Positions 33,571-41,468 of a stretch of 64,000 bases of DNA are shown one piece after another. A program made the position numbers and the translations under genes. The notes beneath the pieces are model-generated. The model saw only the letters and a program-made list of their open reading frames with translations. It searched no databases and was not told the origin of the DNA. The first letter of the stretch is position 1; every line of letters begins with the position of its first letter. Source of the DNA: an uncultured Lachnospiraceae bacterium. GTDB taxonomy: Bacteria; Bacillota; Clostridia; Lachnospirales; Lachnospiraceae. Location of the stretch: positions 62,001 through 126,000 of the forward strand of contig CAKREB010000001.1 of the NCBI GenBank assembly GCA_934317005.1, in the 5' to 3' direction.

Positions 33571-33744
33571 ATGGATAAGAAAGAAGAAAAAGACGTATAT
33601 CGTTCCAGCGATCCGTTCTTCATCGTTGAATGTAATCAATGCGGAAGAAGCTATTGGTCTACCAGACGGATCAACAGAGTATGTGCAAAGTGTGGGGCAG
33701 AGAATCCTTATACGCACATTCCGGAACATATACAAAACGAATAG
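33571..33744 (+). CDS. Small zinc-ribbon protein, 57 residues
   Basis: Start at 33571 follows GGAGGTTTT. CNQCG and CAKCG pairs about 20 residues apart form a zinc ribbon, in a short protein with an acidic N-terminus. It precedes parA by 11 bases and shares its transcript. Zinc ribbons of this kind bind nucleic acid or protein; the role is not known. Confidence 0.65.
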   Translation: MDKKEEKDVYRSSDPFFIVECNQCGRSYWSTRRINRVCAKCGAENPYTHIPEHIQNE

Positions 33745-33755
33745 GAGGATGCGAG

Positions 33756-34535
33756 ATGGACAAGATGGTTACGATTGCAGTGATAGGGTTAAAAGGCGGT
33801 GTTGGTAAAACAACAACCGCAACAAACATAGCATATCTGCTTGCAAAGGAGCAGGACAAGCGTGTGCTTGTGATGGATGCAGACTGCCAGGGCAATGCAT
33901 CGTCTGTGTTTAATGCCTATGATCCGGAGGGGATTGGCATGGCACAGCTGATGGAGAGCGTACTGGAGCAGAAAGAGGTTGTGTTATCAGATTATGTCAA
34001 AAAGACCGGGTATGACATTGACATTATCCCAGCAAATGGATATCTGATGCGGACAAATGGTCGTTTGCTGGTGGACAGTGAGAATGATCAGATACATATA
34101 CTGAGTGATGCGCTGCAGCAGTGCAATGGTGTGTATGACTACTGCATTATTGATTGTGGCTTGCAGATGGACATTACTGTCGCAAATGCTGCTTTAGCGG
34201 CAGATCTGATCATTAACCCACTGCGCCTTGGGGGATTTGAGATGTCTGCTCTTGATAATCTTTTGACGCAGACGGAAGACCTGCGCCAGTTAAAAAAAGA
34301 CATCAAAGTAAAATCTTTAATTACGATGTTTCAAAACAATAAGTTTAGCCGGGGACTGGAAGAGTGGCTGCAGGGACAGAAGAGATTTGATTTCTTTGCC
34401 ACACATATTAGGAACAGTGTAGTAGTCGCTAAAAACTCTTTATCAGACGGTCCGGTAACATATCATTCTAAAAATTCTAACGCATCAAAAGATTACCGTG
34501 CATTGGTGGCGGAGCTTTTGCAGGACTGGAGGTGA
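33756..34535 (+). CDS. parA: ParA-family partition ATPase
   Basis: 259 residues with the deviant Walker A GLKGGVGKTTTATNIAYLL, the A' DADCQGNASSVF box and the Walker B-like YCIIDCGLQMDITVANA. ParA moves plasmid or phage DNA complexes along the nucleoid with ParB. The start at 33756 follows GGAGGATGCGAG; a longer upstream frame is not preceded by a site. parB follows with a 4-base gap. Confidence 0.92.
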   Translation: MDKMVTIAVIGLKGGVGKTTTATNIAYLLAKEQDKRVLVMDADCQGNASSVFNAYDPEGIGMAQLMESVLEQKEVVLSDYVKKTGYDIDIIPANGYLMRTNGRLLVDSENDQIHILSDALQQCNGVYDYCIIDCGLQMDITVANAALAADLIINPLRLGGFEMSALDNLLTQTEDLRQLKKDIKVKSLITMFQNNKFSRGLEEWLQGQKRFDFFATHIRNSVVVAKNSLSDGPVTYHSKNSNASKDYRALVAELLQDWR

Positions 34536-34539
34536 TCAG

Positions 34540-36063
34540 ATGGCATCGGGATATACAATATTTAATTCTTTTAACAAAAAAAGTGTCGCAAATATGGATA
34601 AGACAAGCCGTGCAAGGTTTCGCACGGAGGACATATTGGTCAGTGACATTTATTCCAATGATAAAAATTTTTATGATCAAAAGGGTATTGAAGAAAAGGC
34701 TGACGAGATATTAGCGGTCGGTCTGCTCAGTAACCTTGTGGTTTCAAAAGCACCGGCAGAGGATGGTACACCGTACAAGCTGATATCCGGCGAGAGACGA
34801 TGGAGAGCATTGAATCTCCTTGTACAGCGTGGCTTTGAAGAGTTTAAAACGGTTACTTGTCAGGTGCGTAATCATGCAAATGAACACGAAGAAATGATTG
34901 AGCTGATTCTTGCTAATTCTGCGCGCGAAAAGGATGTTGCAACATTGATACGCGAGGAGCAGACCCTGAAGCAGGAGCTGCAGTATATGAGAGACAACGG
35001 CATGAAGCTGAATGGATATGATCTGCAGAATGGAAAGCTACGTGATATTGTTGCATCGATGCTGAACGTTTCCAAAACAAAGATTGCTGAGATTGATGCC
35101 GTTTCAAACAGGCTTCTTCCGGAGTTCAAAGAAGCACTGGAAACAGAAAAAATAACATTCTCAGCGGCATATCAGATTTCGAAGTTAAGCGAGACTGATC
35201 AGCTTACTTTATATGAAAAGTATGAGCGTGCCGGAAGTCTTACATATGTGGATGTGATGGCATATGCAGATGCATTTAAAAAGATGCAGGAAGAGGAACT
35301 GAAAAAAGCACAGATACCGGGACAGATCAGCATAGGAGAGGATGTGGAAGTGTCAGAATCTGACGACGAAACGGAAGCTCCGGAAAGGGAAGAGCCTGAG
35401 AAAAGTGTTGTGGAACCGGAGGAAGAGGATACAAACGAAGCTGTGCCAGAGGAAGAGCCAGTCGTACCAGAAGCGGACGAGGATGAAGCTGCAGAGCAGG
35501 CGAGGGTGGATCATAACATCATGAATTTTTATCGTATTACATTAAGCAATGAAGAAAGAGAAATGTTGCATTCTAATAACGCACCTGCGCTTAAACTAAG
35601 ATTGTTAAAAAAATTTTCTCCCAGTTATGGACAGTTTAGGGATGGTTATGACTTTGAATGGAACAAAGGAAAATGCAATTTTAACACTTTAGCCCATGAT
35701 AAATCTCACATTATCATAATATCATTGTCTGATGTAATCAAAAGAATTATAGAATTGCTGCGGTTACATCCTGAATGGAAGATATACTCTACACCTATAA
35801 AAAAGATAGATAAAACCGAAATTACTTCGAAGGAAAAATCAGACGCTGTATTTGAACACGCTGTGTTGGATGGTATGGACTTGCAGGATATTGTAGGTCT
35901 AACATCCGACCTGATCAAAGACAAAGAGTATTATGCCACTTTGGCTCAAAAAGAAACAGACTACATAAATAAAAAAAGAAACCAACGTCTTGCAGTTGAG
36001 ATAGCTGCGCTAAAGCAGTTATCTAGATATTTGCTTTCGAAGGTGGAAGATACGAGGAGGTGA
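34540..36063 (+). CDS. parB: ParB-family partition protein
   Basis: 507 residues, long for the family. The ParB/Srx-like N-terminal domain carries ISGERRWRALNLL, followed by a helix-turn-helix region (about 150-200). A highly acidic linker (about 265-325, EEPEKSVVEPEEEDTNEA type) leads to a C-terminal domain of about 180 residues that I do not recognise. It binds a centromere-like parS site, which I could not identify here. Start after GGAGGTGATCAG. Confidence 0.88.
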   Translation: MASGYTIFNSFNKKSVANMDKTSRARFRTEDILVSDIYSNDKNFYDQKGIEEKADEILAVGLLSNLVVSKAPAEDGTPYKLISGERRWRALNLLVQRGFEEFKTVTCQVRNHANEHEEMIELILANSAREKDVATLIREEQTLKQELQYMRDNGMKLNGYDLQNGKLRDIVASMLNVSKTKIAEIDAVSNRLLPEFKEALETEKITFSAAYQISKLSETDQLTLYEKYERAGSLTYVDVMAYADAFKKMQEEELKKAQIPGQISIGEDVEVSESDDETEAPEREEPEKSVVEPEEEDTNEAVPEEEPVVPEADEDEAAEQARVDHNIMNFYRITLSNEEREMLHSNNAPALKLRLLKKFSPSYGQFRDGYDFEWNKGKCNFNTLAHDKSHIIIISLSDVIKRIIELLRLHPEWKIYSTPIKKIDKTEITSKEKSDAVFEHAVLDGMDLQDIVGLTSDLIKDKEYYATLAQKETDYINKKRNQRLAVEIAALKQLSRYLLSKVEDTRR

Positions 36064-36067
36064 GACT

Positions 36068-36289
36068 ATGAACAGAATAGAAGAAATGGAAATTGTACGC
36101 ATGTATAAAGAGGCAAAGTACCAAAAGTTACAGGAAAGAATCCTTGCTGATATGTATTTGTGTGAGGTTGAGGACATCCGGGAGATTCTTGTGCGCAATG
36201 GAGTGTATAGTGCAAGTCCGAAGCAGAAAGCAAGTGGCCCTGGTAGGAAGAAAGGAAGTCATTTCAAGAAGAGGAAGGTGATTGCATGA
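36068..36289 (+). CDS. Small basic protein, 73 residues
   Basis: MNRIEEMEIVRMYKEAKYQK, then LADMYLCEVEDIREILVRNG, and a very basic end (KKGSHFKKRK). The helical middle resembles a short helix-turn-helix of sigma-like or Trip type. Site GAGGTGA four bases after the parB stop; it overlaps ssb by 4 bases. Probably DNA-binding, inferred from shape only. Confidence 0.6.
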   Translation: MNRIEEMEIVRMYKEAKYQKLQERILADMYLCEVEDIREILVRNGVYSASPKQKASGPGRKKGSHFKKRKVIA

Positions 36290-36717
36290 ATAAGGTTGTT
36301 CTTATGGGGCGTTTGACGAGTAATCCAGAAATTAGATATACTACAGGAAAAAATCCGACATCAGTTGCAAGATATACCCTTGCCGTGGATCGCAGATATA
36401 AGCGGCAGGGGGATGATCAGACAGCAGACTTTATCAACTGTGTTGTATTTGGCAGGGGAGCAGAGTTTGCGGAAAATTATTTGCATCAGGGTACAAAGAT
36501 TGTAGCAGTTGGTCGCATTCAGACAGGCAGTTACACAAATAAAGATGGACAGCGTGTTTATACAACAGATGTTGTTGTGGAAGAGCAGGAGTTTGCAGAA
36601 AGTAAGGGCGCGAATAGAGAACGTGCCGCACCATCCCAGACAGGACCGGTACAGACGGCGGAAGATGGCTTCATGGATGTTCCGGAAGGGGAAAGTCTTC
36701 CGTTTCCAGTTAGGTAA
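36286..36717 (+). CDS. ssb: Single-stranded DNA-binding protein
   Basis: 143 residues: MNKVVLMGRLTSNPEIRYT, ADFINCVVFGRGAEFAENYL, KIVAVGRIQTGSYTNKDGQR, the OB-fold pattern of SSB, and the conserved acidic/hydrophobic tip is replaced by a different end (ESLPFPVR). SSB coats single-stranded DNA in replication. The tail is short, so host partner binding may differ. Confidence 0.93.
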   Translation: MNKVVLMGRLTSNPEIRYTTGKNPTSVARYTLAVDRRYKRQGDDQTADFINCVVFGRGAEFAENYLHQGTKIVAVGRIQTGSYTNKDGQRVYTTDVVVEEQEFAESKGANRERAAPSQTGPVQTAEDGFMDVPEGESLPFPVR

Positions 36718-36733
36718 GGGGGAATGAAACAGA

Positions 36734-37222
36734 ATGAATGCTCGTAGCAGATCCGGTAAGAACAAAAAGGATCATGGATGGAATACACGAGACGAAACAT
36801 CGTGGAAGCGCAGGGACAATACTATTGCGAAAATGAACCGGATGCGGTATCAGGAGTTGAAGTATTATTGTTACCAGTATCACGATTGGAAGGATGAGAT
36901 CAAGGCTTTGAATAAAGATCTTGGCCCGAATGGTGTAAGTTATGATGGAATGCCTCATGTGGGAGGCACAAGCTCCGCTGTAGAGCGTAAGGCATTAAGA
37001 TTATGCCTGTTACAGCAAAAGGTTGACATGGTGGATGAAGCTGCCAGAAAAGCTTCTCTGGAGCTGCAGAGATTTATCCTGGCATATTGCACCAATCCGG
37101 ATATGACATTTCGGCATTTGGAAATTGTGGAGCACATACCGTGTTCTCAGGCAACGTTTTACCGTATCCGGGCAAGTTTTTTTCGAGAGCTGTCTGATAT
37201 ATTGGACAGTCAGATTATGTAA
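36734..37222 (+). CDS. RinA/ArpU-like phage transcription regulator
   Basis: 162 residues. The C-terminal HTH (MTFRHLEIVEHIPCSQATFY, RIRASFFRELSDIL) fits the RinA-like family, which activates late (packaging and structural) genes. The helical N-terminal half follows a basic leader. Site AAGGGGGAATG somewhat distant. It ends right before the iteron array. Confidence 0.65.
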   Translation: MNARSRSGKNKKDHGWNTRDETSWKRRDNTIAKMNRMRYQELKYYCYQYHDWKDEIKALNKDLGPNGVSYDGMPHVGGTSSAVERKALRLCLLQQKVDMVDEAARKASLELQRFILAYCTNPDMTFRHLEIVEHIPCSQATFYRIRASFFRELSDILDSQIM

Positions 37223-37237
37223 TGTTTAGTAAAGATG

Positions 37238-37506
37238 GGTTCCTTTAGCGTTATGATCCGAAAGGATTGTGGTTCTTCTGGCGTTCATCGCACGGGTTCC
37301 TCTGGCGTTGCAGTTCGAAAGGACTGTGGTTCCTTTGGCGTTCGTTATATGTGTGGGTTCCTTTGGCGTTGCGTGGGCGATAGTCCTTCTGGTTCCAGCA
37401 GTGAGGCAGGTTCCTCTAGCGTTATAGTCCGAGAGGATTATGGTTCTTTAGGCGTTTGCAGCTGGTTCGTTCCGGGGATTATAAGATGCGTGGTTCCTTT
37501 GGCGTT
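37238..37506. repeat. iteron array, probable replication origin
   Basis: Eight copies of the 15-mer GGTTCCTYTRGCGTT at 37238, 37271, 37295, 37328, 37356, 37409, 37442 and 37492 (plus a degenerate one at 37391), all in the same direction. Several are separated by an 18-base spacer of the form ATGATCCGAAAGGATTGT, itself partly palindromic, giving a 33-base period. The array lies directly upstream of the replication initiator, the normal place for iterons. The frame that spans it is a by-product of the repeats. Confidence 0.85.
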
Positions 37507-37550
37507 CACACGCCTGCATATTAATAATATAAAAAAGAAAGGGTTGCAGC

Positions 37551-38375
37551 ATGAATCAGAAAGTAGGATTAGAATACTTTCGGGTGGAGTGTGCGACTGA
37601 TAATAGAGTACAGCTCGTGATAGCAGAATATGGCTTGCAGGCATTTGCCATTTACATAGGTGTGCTGAAAAAGATTTTCGGCGGTGAAGGTTATTATTGT
37701 AAATGGAACCGTGAGGTTGCTTTGTTGTTCGCTCAGGAATATTCAGCGGGTTACAATTCCGTTTCGCGGATAAACGAAATATTGCTCTGCTACATGAGAC
37801 GGGGTGTTTTTTCACGTAAACAATTTGAAGAAAACGGCATCTTGACATCAGAGGAAATCCAACTGGAATTTCTCGAAGCGGTCAGCCGAAGAAAAATTGT
37901 TAAAATGAAAAAAGCATACCTCTTAGTTAAAGTCGCCCTTTTACCCGAAAATGTTGACATTATCCCTCAAAATGTAAGCATTTTGGACGAAAATGTTGAC
38001 ATTTTGAAACAGAGTAGAGAAGAGTATATAAATAAAAAAAATATATATGGCAAACTGCCCACGTTGGAAGAAGTGAGAGCGTACATTGACGAGAACGGAA
38101 TAAAAGGAGTCAATGCAGAGCAGTTTTACTCGTATTATCAGTTGAAAGGCTGGAAAACCAATGATGGTGTACAGGTTGCAGACTGGAAGGCTGCTATTGA
38201 TTATTGGAAACTGAATCATCAGCAACAAAATAGAGGCAGTAATAGCAATACACAAAAGCATCCCACGGCGCAAAGACCTAGAGCAAAAAAGAATCAGTTT
38301 AACTCTTTTGAACAAAGAGAAGCCAGTCGGGAAGATATGGATGCTTTAGAACGCAAGATGTTGGGACTTAGTTAG
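37551..38375 (+). CDS. Replication initiator, DUF4373/Lin1244-type N-terminal domain
   Basis: 274 residues. The N-terminal part (VGLEYFRVECATDNRVQLVI, GLQAFAIYIGVLKKIFGGEG YYCKW) is the Lin1244/DUF4373 winged-helix domain of phage replication organisers; the C-terminal part (EFYSYYQLKGW-like SYYQLKGWKTNDGVQVADWK) is DnaD-like. It likely binds the origin and recruits the host helicase; no DnaB or DnaC gene is in the window. Three 21-base repeats (37948-38010) encode a 7-residue repeat around ENVDI and may be a second binding array. Site AAAGGGTTGCAGC. Confidence 0.8.
   Translation: MNQKVGLEYFRVECATDNRVQLVIAEYGLQAFAIYIGVLKKIFGGEGYYCKWNREVALLFAQEYSAGYNSVSRINEILLCYMRRGVFSRKQFEENGILTSEEIQLEFLEAVSRRKIVKMKKAYLLVKVALLPENVDIIPQNVSILDENVDILKQSREEYINKKNIYGKLPTLEEVRAYIDENGIKGVNAEQFYSYYQLKGWKTNDGVQVADWKAAIDYWKLNHQQQNRGSNSNTQKHPTAQRPRAKKNQFNSFEQREASREDMDALERKMLGLS
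37948..38010. repeat. three 21-bp tandem repeats inside the initiator gene
   Basis: Units start at 37948, 37969 and 37990 (AAAATGTTGACATT and variants, then 7 bases). They preserve the frame (NVDI repeats) and could be a DNA unwinding or initiator-binding element, as many phage origins sit within the initiator gene. Confidence 0.6.
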
Positions 38376-38378
38376 TGC

Positions 38379-38397
38379 GGTGTCGGAATCCGACACC
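38379..38397. repeat. dispersed palindrome GGTGTCGG-AAT-CCGACACC
   Basis: Perfect 8-bp arms, placed between the initiator stop and the next ribosome site. Other copies: 31134, 32059, 59026 (perfect), 46385 and 29366 (one-sided loss). Confidence 0.85.
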
Positions 38398-38414
38398 GGG
38401 AAAGGAAGGACAAG

Positions 38415-39173
38415 ATGGCAAATTTTGATGAAGATATCAGAAGAATTACAGAAGAAGTATTACAGGATGGAACAGTAGACCAGATTATCAGGAAGAAAAT
38501 TGTAGAAGGGTTTCAATCAGCTGTGGAAAAGTCATTTCGTTATGGCAAATTGAATGATGCAATTGAAGAGAGAGTTAAGACGGTATTGGTACCGTTTATT
38601 GAAAATTATGATATGAGTGCATACATAGTAAAGCTTGATGATGTCCTGACAGAAATTGTGAATGCAACATCACTGGTTGACAATAAAATCATTTTAGAAA
38701 ATTTCAAGAGTCTTATGCAGGAGCCGGAGATGAAAGAAATTACAATCTCAGAATTGTTTGAGCAGTACAAAGTGTATGTTGCAAATAACATGGAAACATA
38801 TGACCGAGAAATTGATTTTGACGAAGGAGAAGCCTCATATGCTCCAATGGAAGTACGTGTGACTTTTGAAAAAGAAGATGACCGATCATGGAGCTGCTTT
38901 GATCATGCCGTGTTAGAGTTTTCAGTCATGGAAGAGGATCAGCAGGAAATATTAAATAAAACGATCAGACTTAGTCATTACAAAAAGAGCAGATATGCAG
39001 GCTATGATATATCTTCGGGGATTACACCAGATGTTTATTCGCTTCGATACCTAAATGACTTTGAATTGTTTCTCATGAAGCTTTGCCGTGCTGGAGTGCA
39101 TTTGATTGCAGATAAAGAACTTATATACGATGATGTACGCAGTACAACGGAACCAGAGGCAACATTTGCATAA
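38415..39173 (+). CDS. Phage protein, 252 residues, unknown
   Basis: MANFDEDIRRITEEVLQDGT then VDQIIRKKIVEGFQSAVEKS; helical N-terminal half, a beta-rich C-terminal half (VRVTFEKEDDRSWSCFDHAV). It resembles common unannotated phage early proteins but no domain is recognised. Site GGAAAGGAAGG behind the dispersed palindrome. Followed by a 55-residue gene. Confidence 0.65.
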   Translation: MANFDEDIRRITEEVLQDGTVDQIIRKKIVEGFQSAVEKSFRYGKLNDAIEERVKTVLVPFIENYDMSAYIVKLDDVLTEIVNATSLVDNKIILENFKSLMQEPEMKEITISELFEQYKVYVANNMETYDREIDFDEGEASYAPMEVRVTFEKEDDRSWSCFDHAVLEFSVMEEDQQEILNKTIRLSHYKKSRYAGYDISSGITPDVYSLRYLNDFELFLMKLCRAGVHLIADKELIYDDVRSTTEPEATFA

Positions 39174-39193
39174 AAGAATGGGGGAAAAACAAC

Positions 39194-39361
39194 ATGATTG
39201 ATGAAACAAAAGTAATTAAAAAGTTACAAACTCGGATAAATGAATTTGTAAAAGTACATCCGGATCAAAAGAATTGTGAGTCTGTTCGATTAATTGAAGA
39301 ATTTATTGAGCTTTTAGAAAGTGAAGCGGCAGCAGAGGCGAAACGGAAAAAATTGATGTGA
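39194..39361 (+). CDS. Small phage protein, 55 residues
   Basis: MIDETKVIKKLQTRINEFVK and an acidic-helical C-terminus (LIEEFIELLESEAAAEAK). Site GGGGGAAAAACAAC. Last gene of the rightward replication run; a bidirectional terminator follows. Confidence 0.65.
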   Translation: MIDETKVIKKLQTRINEFVKVHPDQKNCESVRLIEEFIELLESEAAAEAKRKKLM

Positions 39362-39391
39362 AGAAGATGGAAGAATATCAAATAACAACAA

Positions 39392-39418
39392 AACACCCGG
39401 GAATTTTGCCCGGGTGTT
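39392..39418. terminator. bidirectional terminator
   Basis: Perfect 10-bp arms AACACCCGGG (39392-39401) and CCCGGGTGTT (39409-39418) between the rightward early genes and the leftward hicB. Confidence 0.75.
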
Positions 39419-39421
39419 AAA

Positions 39422-39808
39422 TTATGAGAAAATAGATAAGAGAGCATCTTGTAGAACTTTGGAACAGTTGATTCCGCGCTTGTCAGCAAGATTAGCCAGC
39501 CATGCGGGAAGTGATACGTTTTTGCGAACGGCTTTTGTATCGGTGGCACTGCGGTATTGAATAGTATCTGCCTGGATAACTGTGAGAATATCATTAGTGC
39601 CGTGCACAATTTCTGACTGTGGTGTTGGATGTGGTGGCTCAATATCTTCATCCTCTAATACGACCAGAGATAAGTTAAGAGCATCTGTGATAAGAGAAAT
39701 TGCTTCGGATAAAGAACTGGCAGTTGTGATACATCCATTGATATCTGGAATCTTTGCGTAAAAAGTACCTTCTGATTCTGTAATCACAGCAGTATAGGTA
39801 TAAAGCAT
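39422..39808 (-). CDS. hicB: HicB antitoxin (second HicAB)
   Basis: 128 residues: TYTAVITESEGTFYAKIPDI then NGCITTASSLSEAISLITDA (HicB fold) and a C-terminal ribbon-helix-helix (VRKNVSLPAWLANLADKRG). The start at 39808 follows GGAGGTGTTTTTT; a GTG 9 bases earlier is less likely. Distinct in sequence from the first HicB, so the two modules are not a recent duplication. Confidence 0.9.
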   Translation of the reverse strand: MLYTYTAVITESEGTFYAKIPDINGCITTASSLSEAISLITDALNLSLVVLEDEDIEPPHPTPQSEIVHGTNDILTVIQADTIQYRSATDTKAVRKNVSLPAWLANLADKRGINCSKVLQDALLSIFS

Positions 39809-39844
39809 AAAAAACACCTCCTTTTAGAGTGGGAATAGGTTTCC

Positions 39845-40030
39845 CTATTCCCGTTTGATTCCGGCTTCTTTGAAAATGTATCTCATATCGTTTTCGTTGA
39901 AATCATGACGTTTTACCGGAATAGTTTGTTTTGTTTTTGGATTAAAGTAAAGATCGTGGTTTGCACCGTGACGCTTGAACTCGAATCCATTCGCTTCCAA
40001 AGTTTTTATTGTTATCTTACGTGGTATCAT
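39845..40030 (-). CDS. hicA: HicA mRNA interferase toxin (second HicAB)
   Basis: 61 residues: TIKTLEANGFEFKRHGANHD LYFNP with the GANHD catalytic histidine, and TIPVKRHDFNENDMRYIFKE. Precedes hicB by 36 bases, ribosome site GAAAGGAGAGC. Acts as an mRNA endonuclease, neutralised by HicB. Confidence 0.9.
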   Translation of the reverse strand: MIPRKITIKTLEANGFEFKRHGANHDLYFNPKTKQTIPVKRHDFNENDMRYIFKEAGIKRE

Positions 40031-40051
40031 ATGCTCTCCTTTCTATATATT

Positions 40052-40112
40052 ATAATACACAAAATTACACAAAAAGTCAATAGGATAATACACAATAATA
40101 CACAAAAACATA
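40052..40112 (-). promoter_or_regulatory. second hicAB promoter with direct repeats
   Basis: Leftward TTGACT (40075-40080), 17 bases, TATTAT (40052-40057). Four TTGTGTA-type repeats (on the - strand) cover 40056-40110, likely HicB binding sites. Confidence 0.7.
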
Positions 40113-40536
40113 ATCAAGAAATAAATAAGATGAAAAAACTGGCAGCAGAATTGCATACTTGCTAAAAAACAAAATTGCTGCTCAATTTTACGCTCGAACA
40201 AGAATAAAACAAGCGATTATGTCATATAATTTTATTTTTTTTCGTTGCATTAAGGTTGTTGCAAATTACACAATAAAATATGTGCACTACATAGATTATA
40301 TGCGGTGTGCCACGGAGTAATATGTAACTCTAAAGTTACACAATCATGACAAAAATAATGCAAAAAAGGATGTAATCCTCATGATACATCCTTTTTTTAG
40401 ACAGAAAAAACATTGTAATAGCTTATGATATGTAACCCTGGAGTTACCAAAACAACATATTTTATAAAAATTGAGAAAAATGTAATGCAATTATGTGTTA
40501 TTATAGTATCATGCAAAAAACAGAGAGGATGATGTG
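40113..40536. promoter_or_regulatory. intergenic region with paired palindromes and a terminator
   Basis: Two related 16-bp palindromes, GTAACTCTAAAGTTAC (40324-40339) and GTAACCCTGGAGTTAC (40432-40447), both preceded by TAT, flank an intrinsic terminator (AAGGATGTA / TACATCCTT with T-run, 40366-40398). They look like sites of one dimeric regulator. No gene was seen in this stretch; a promoter for the recombinase probably lies near 40500 (TATTATAG). Confidence 0.55.
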
Positions 40537-40578
40537 ATGGCGTTGAAAGACGTTGTTGCAGCATCCTTTTTTGATTGA
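40537..40578 (+). CDS. Possible leader peptide, 13 residues
   Basis: MALKDVVAASFFD with GAGAGGATGATGTG upstream; its stop lies 10 bases before the recombinase start and overlaps that ribosome site, which would allow coupling. Support is the ribosome site and position only. Confidence 0.35.
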   Translation: MALKDVVAASFFD

Positions 40579-40588
40579 GGTGGTGGAT

Positions 40589-41134
40589 ATGAATGCGGTA
40601 GATCCTATTAAGGACAAAGGAACGATACAGGATATTGTTGAGTATCTGCAGGCGCAAAGTGAAAGAAATGCAATGCTGTTTCTTTTTGGAATATATTCTG
40701 GTCTTAGAATATCAGATATATTACCTTTGCGGGTGAGGGATGTAAGAAACAAGGAAGGAATCACGGTCAAAGAAAAAAAGACTGGAAAAGGAAAAAGGTT
40801 TCCCTTCAACAATGCTCTAAAGAGGGAACTTGTAAAGTACATCGAAGACAAGAAAGATTATGAATATCTATTCAAGTCACGCAATGGATGCAACAGGCAT
40901 ATATCAAGACAGCAAGCCTATAACATATTGCGGAATGTTGGCAATAAGTTTGACCTGGAGTTGATCGGTACACATACCATGAGAAAAACGTTTGGTTATC
41001 ATCTGTACCAGCAGACGCATGATATTGTGTTGGTGCAAAAGTTACTTAACCATGCATCCCCAGAGATAACGCTTGCTTATATTGGTATGACACAGGAGAG
41101 GATGGATCAGGCTGTAAAGAACCTGAGATATTGA
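40589..41134 (+). CDS. Small tyrosine recombinase (catalytic domain only)
   Basis: 181 residues, lacking the N-terminal core-binding domain of integrases. Catalytic residues are visible: Arg in YSGLRISDILPL, Lys in KTGKGKRFPF, HTMRKTFGYHLY (H-x-x-R), LLNHASPEITLAYIG with the nucleophilic Tyr. Start at 40589 follows GAGGTGGTGGAT. Since integration is done by the serine recombinase, it may resolve multimers of the excised circle, as in plasmids, or it may be a regulator-like phage recombinase. Lies just before the packaging genes. Confidence 0.85.
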   Translation: MNAVDPIKDKGTIQDIVEYLQAQSERNAMLFLFGIYSGLRISDILPLRVRDVRNKEGITVKEKKTGKGKRFPFNNALKRELVKYIEDKKDYEYLFKSRNGCNRHISRQQAYNILRNVGNKFDLELIGTHTMRKTFGYHLYQQTHDIVLVQKLLNHASPEITLAYIGMTQERMDQAVKNLRY

Positions 41135-41468
41135 GCTCCTTTTTTTATTTGCCTTTCTTTTTGAAAAACGGCAAATGAAGAAAGCTGCAGAAATGAATTT
41201 GACATATTGAAGCAGTGTAAAGTTCATAGGAGTGTTTTTTCTCGCACTATATAGAAGAGATTGCATCTGTTTGAATTTGACAATTTATTAAGATATGACA
41301 AGTCCATGGAATGGAAGAACGTAGTTTATACTAGGGGAAATTCCCAAAATTTTTTAGGTTCTGTGAGTTCGGAGTTTCATTGCGGGTCGTTTGAACAAGC
41401 CCAAAGCAGGGCTAGTTTTTTTACAAAAAAAATTTGAAGTGCCATTTCCGAAATAAGGGGGTGATTAG
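41135..41468. other. non-coding stretch before the packaging genes
   Basis: 334 bases, no gene seen. Holds an inverted pair ATTTGCC (41147-41153) / GGCAAAT (41170-41176) and an intrinsic terminator AGCCC (41398-41402) / GGGCT (41409-41413) with seven T. The site next to the terminase genes is where a cos or pac sequence is expected, but none could be recognised. Confidence 0.5.

Noticed and set aside
37238..37506. CRISPR array
   Set aside because: Repeats are only 15 bases, spacers vary from about 9 to 35 and partly repeat one another, and there are no cas genes; iterons fit better.
37235..37600. 121-codon frame over the iteron array
   Set aside because: Its Gly-Ser-Phe-Gly-Val repeats are just the translated iterons; no ribosome site and it overlaps the start of the initiator gene.
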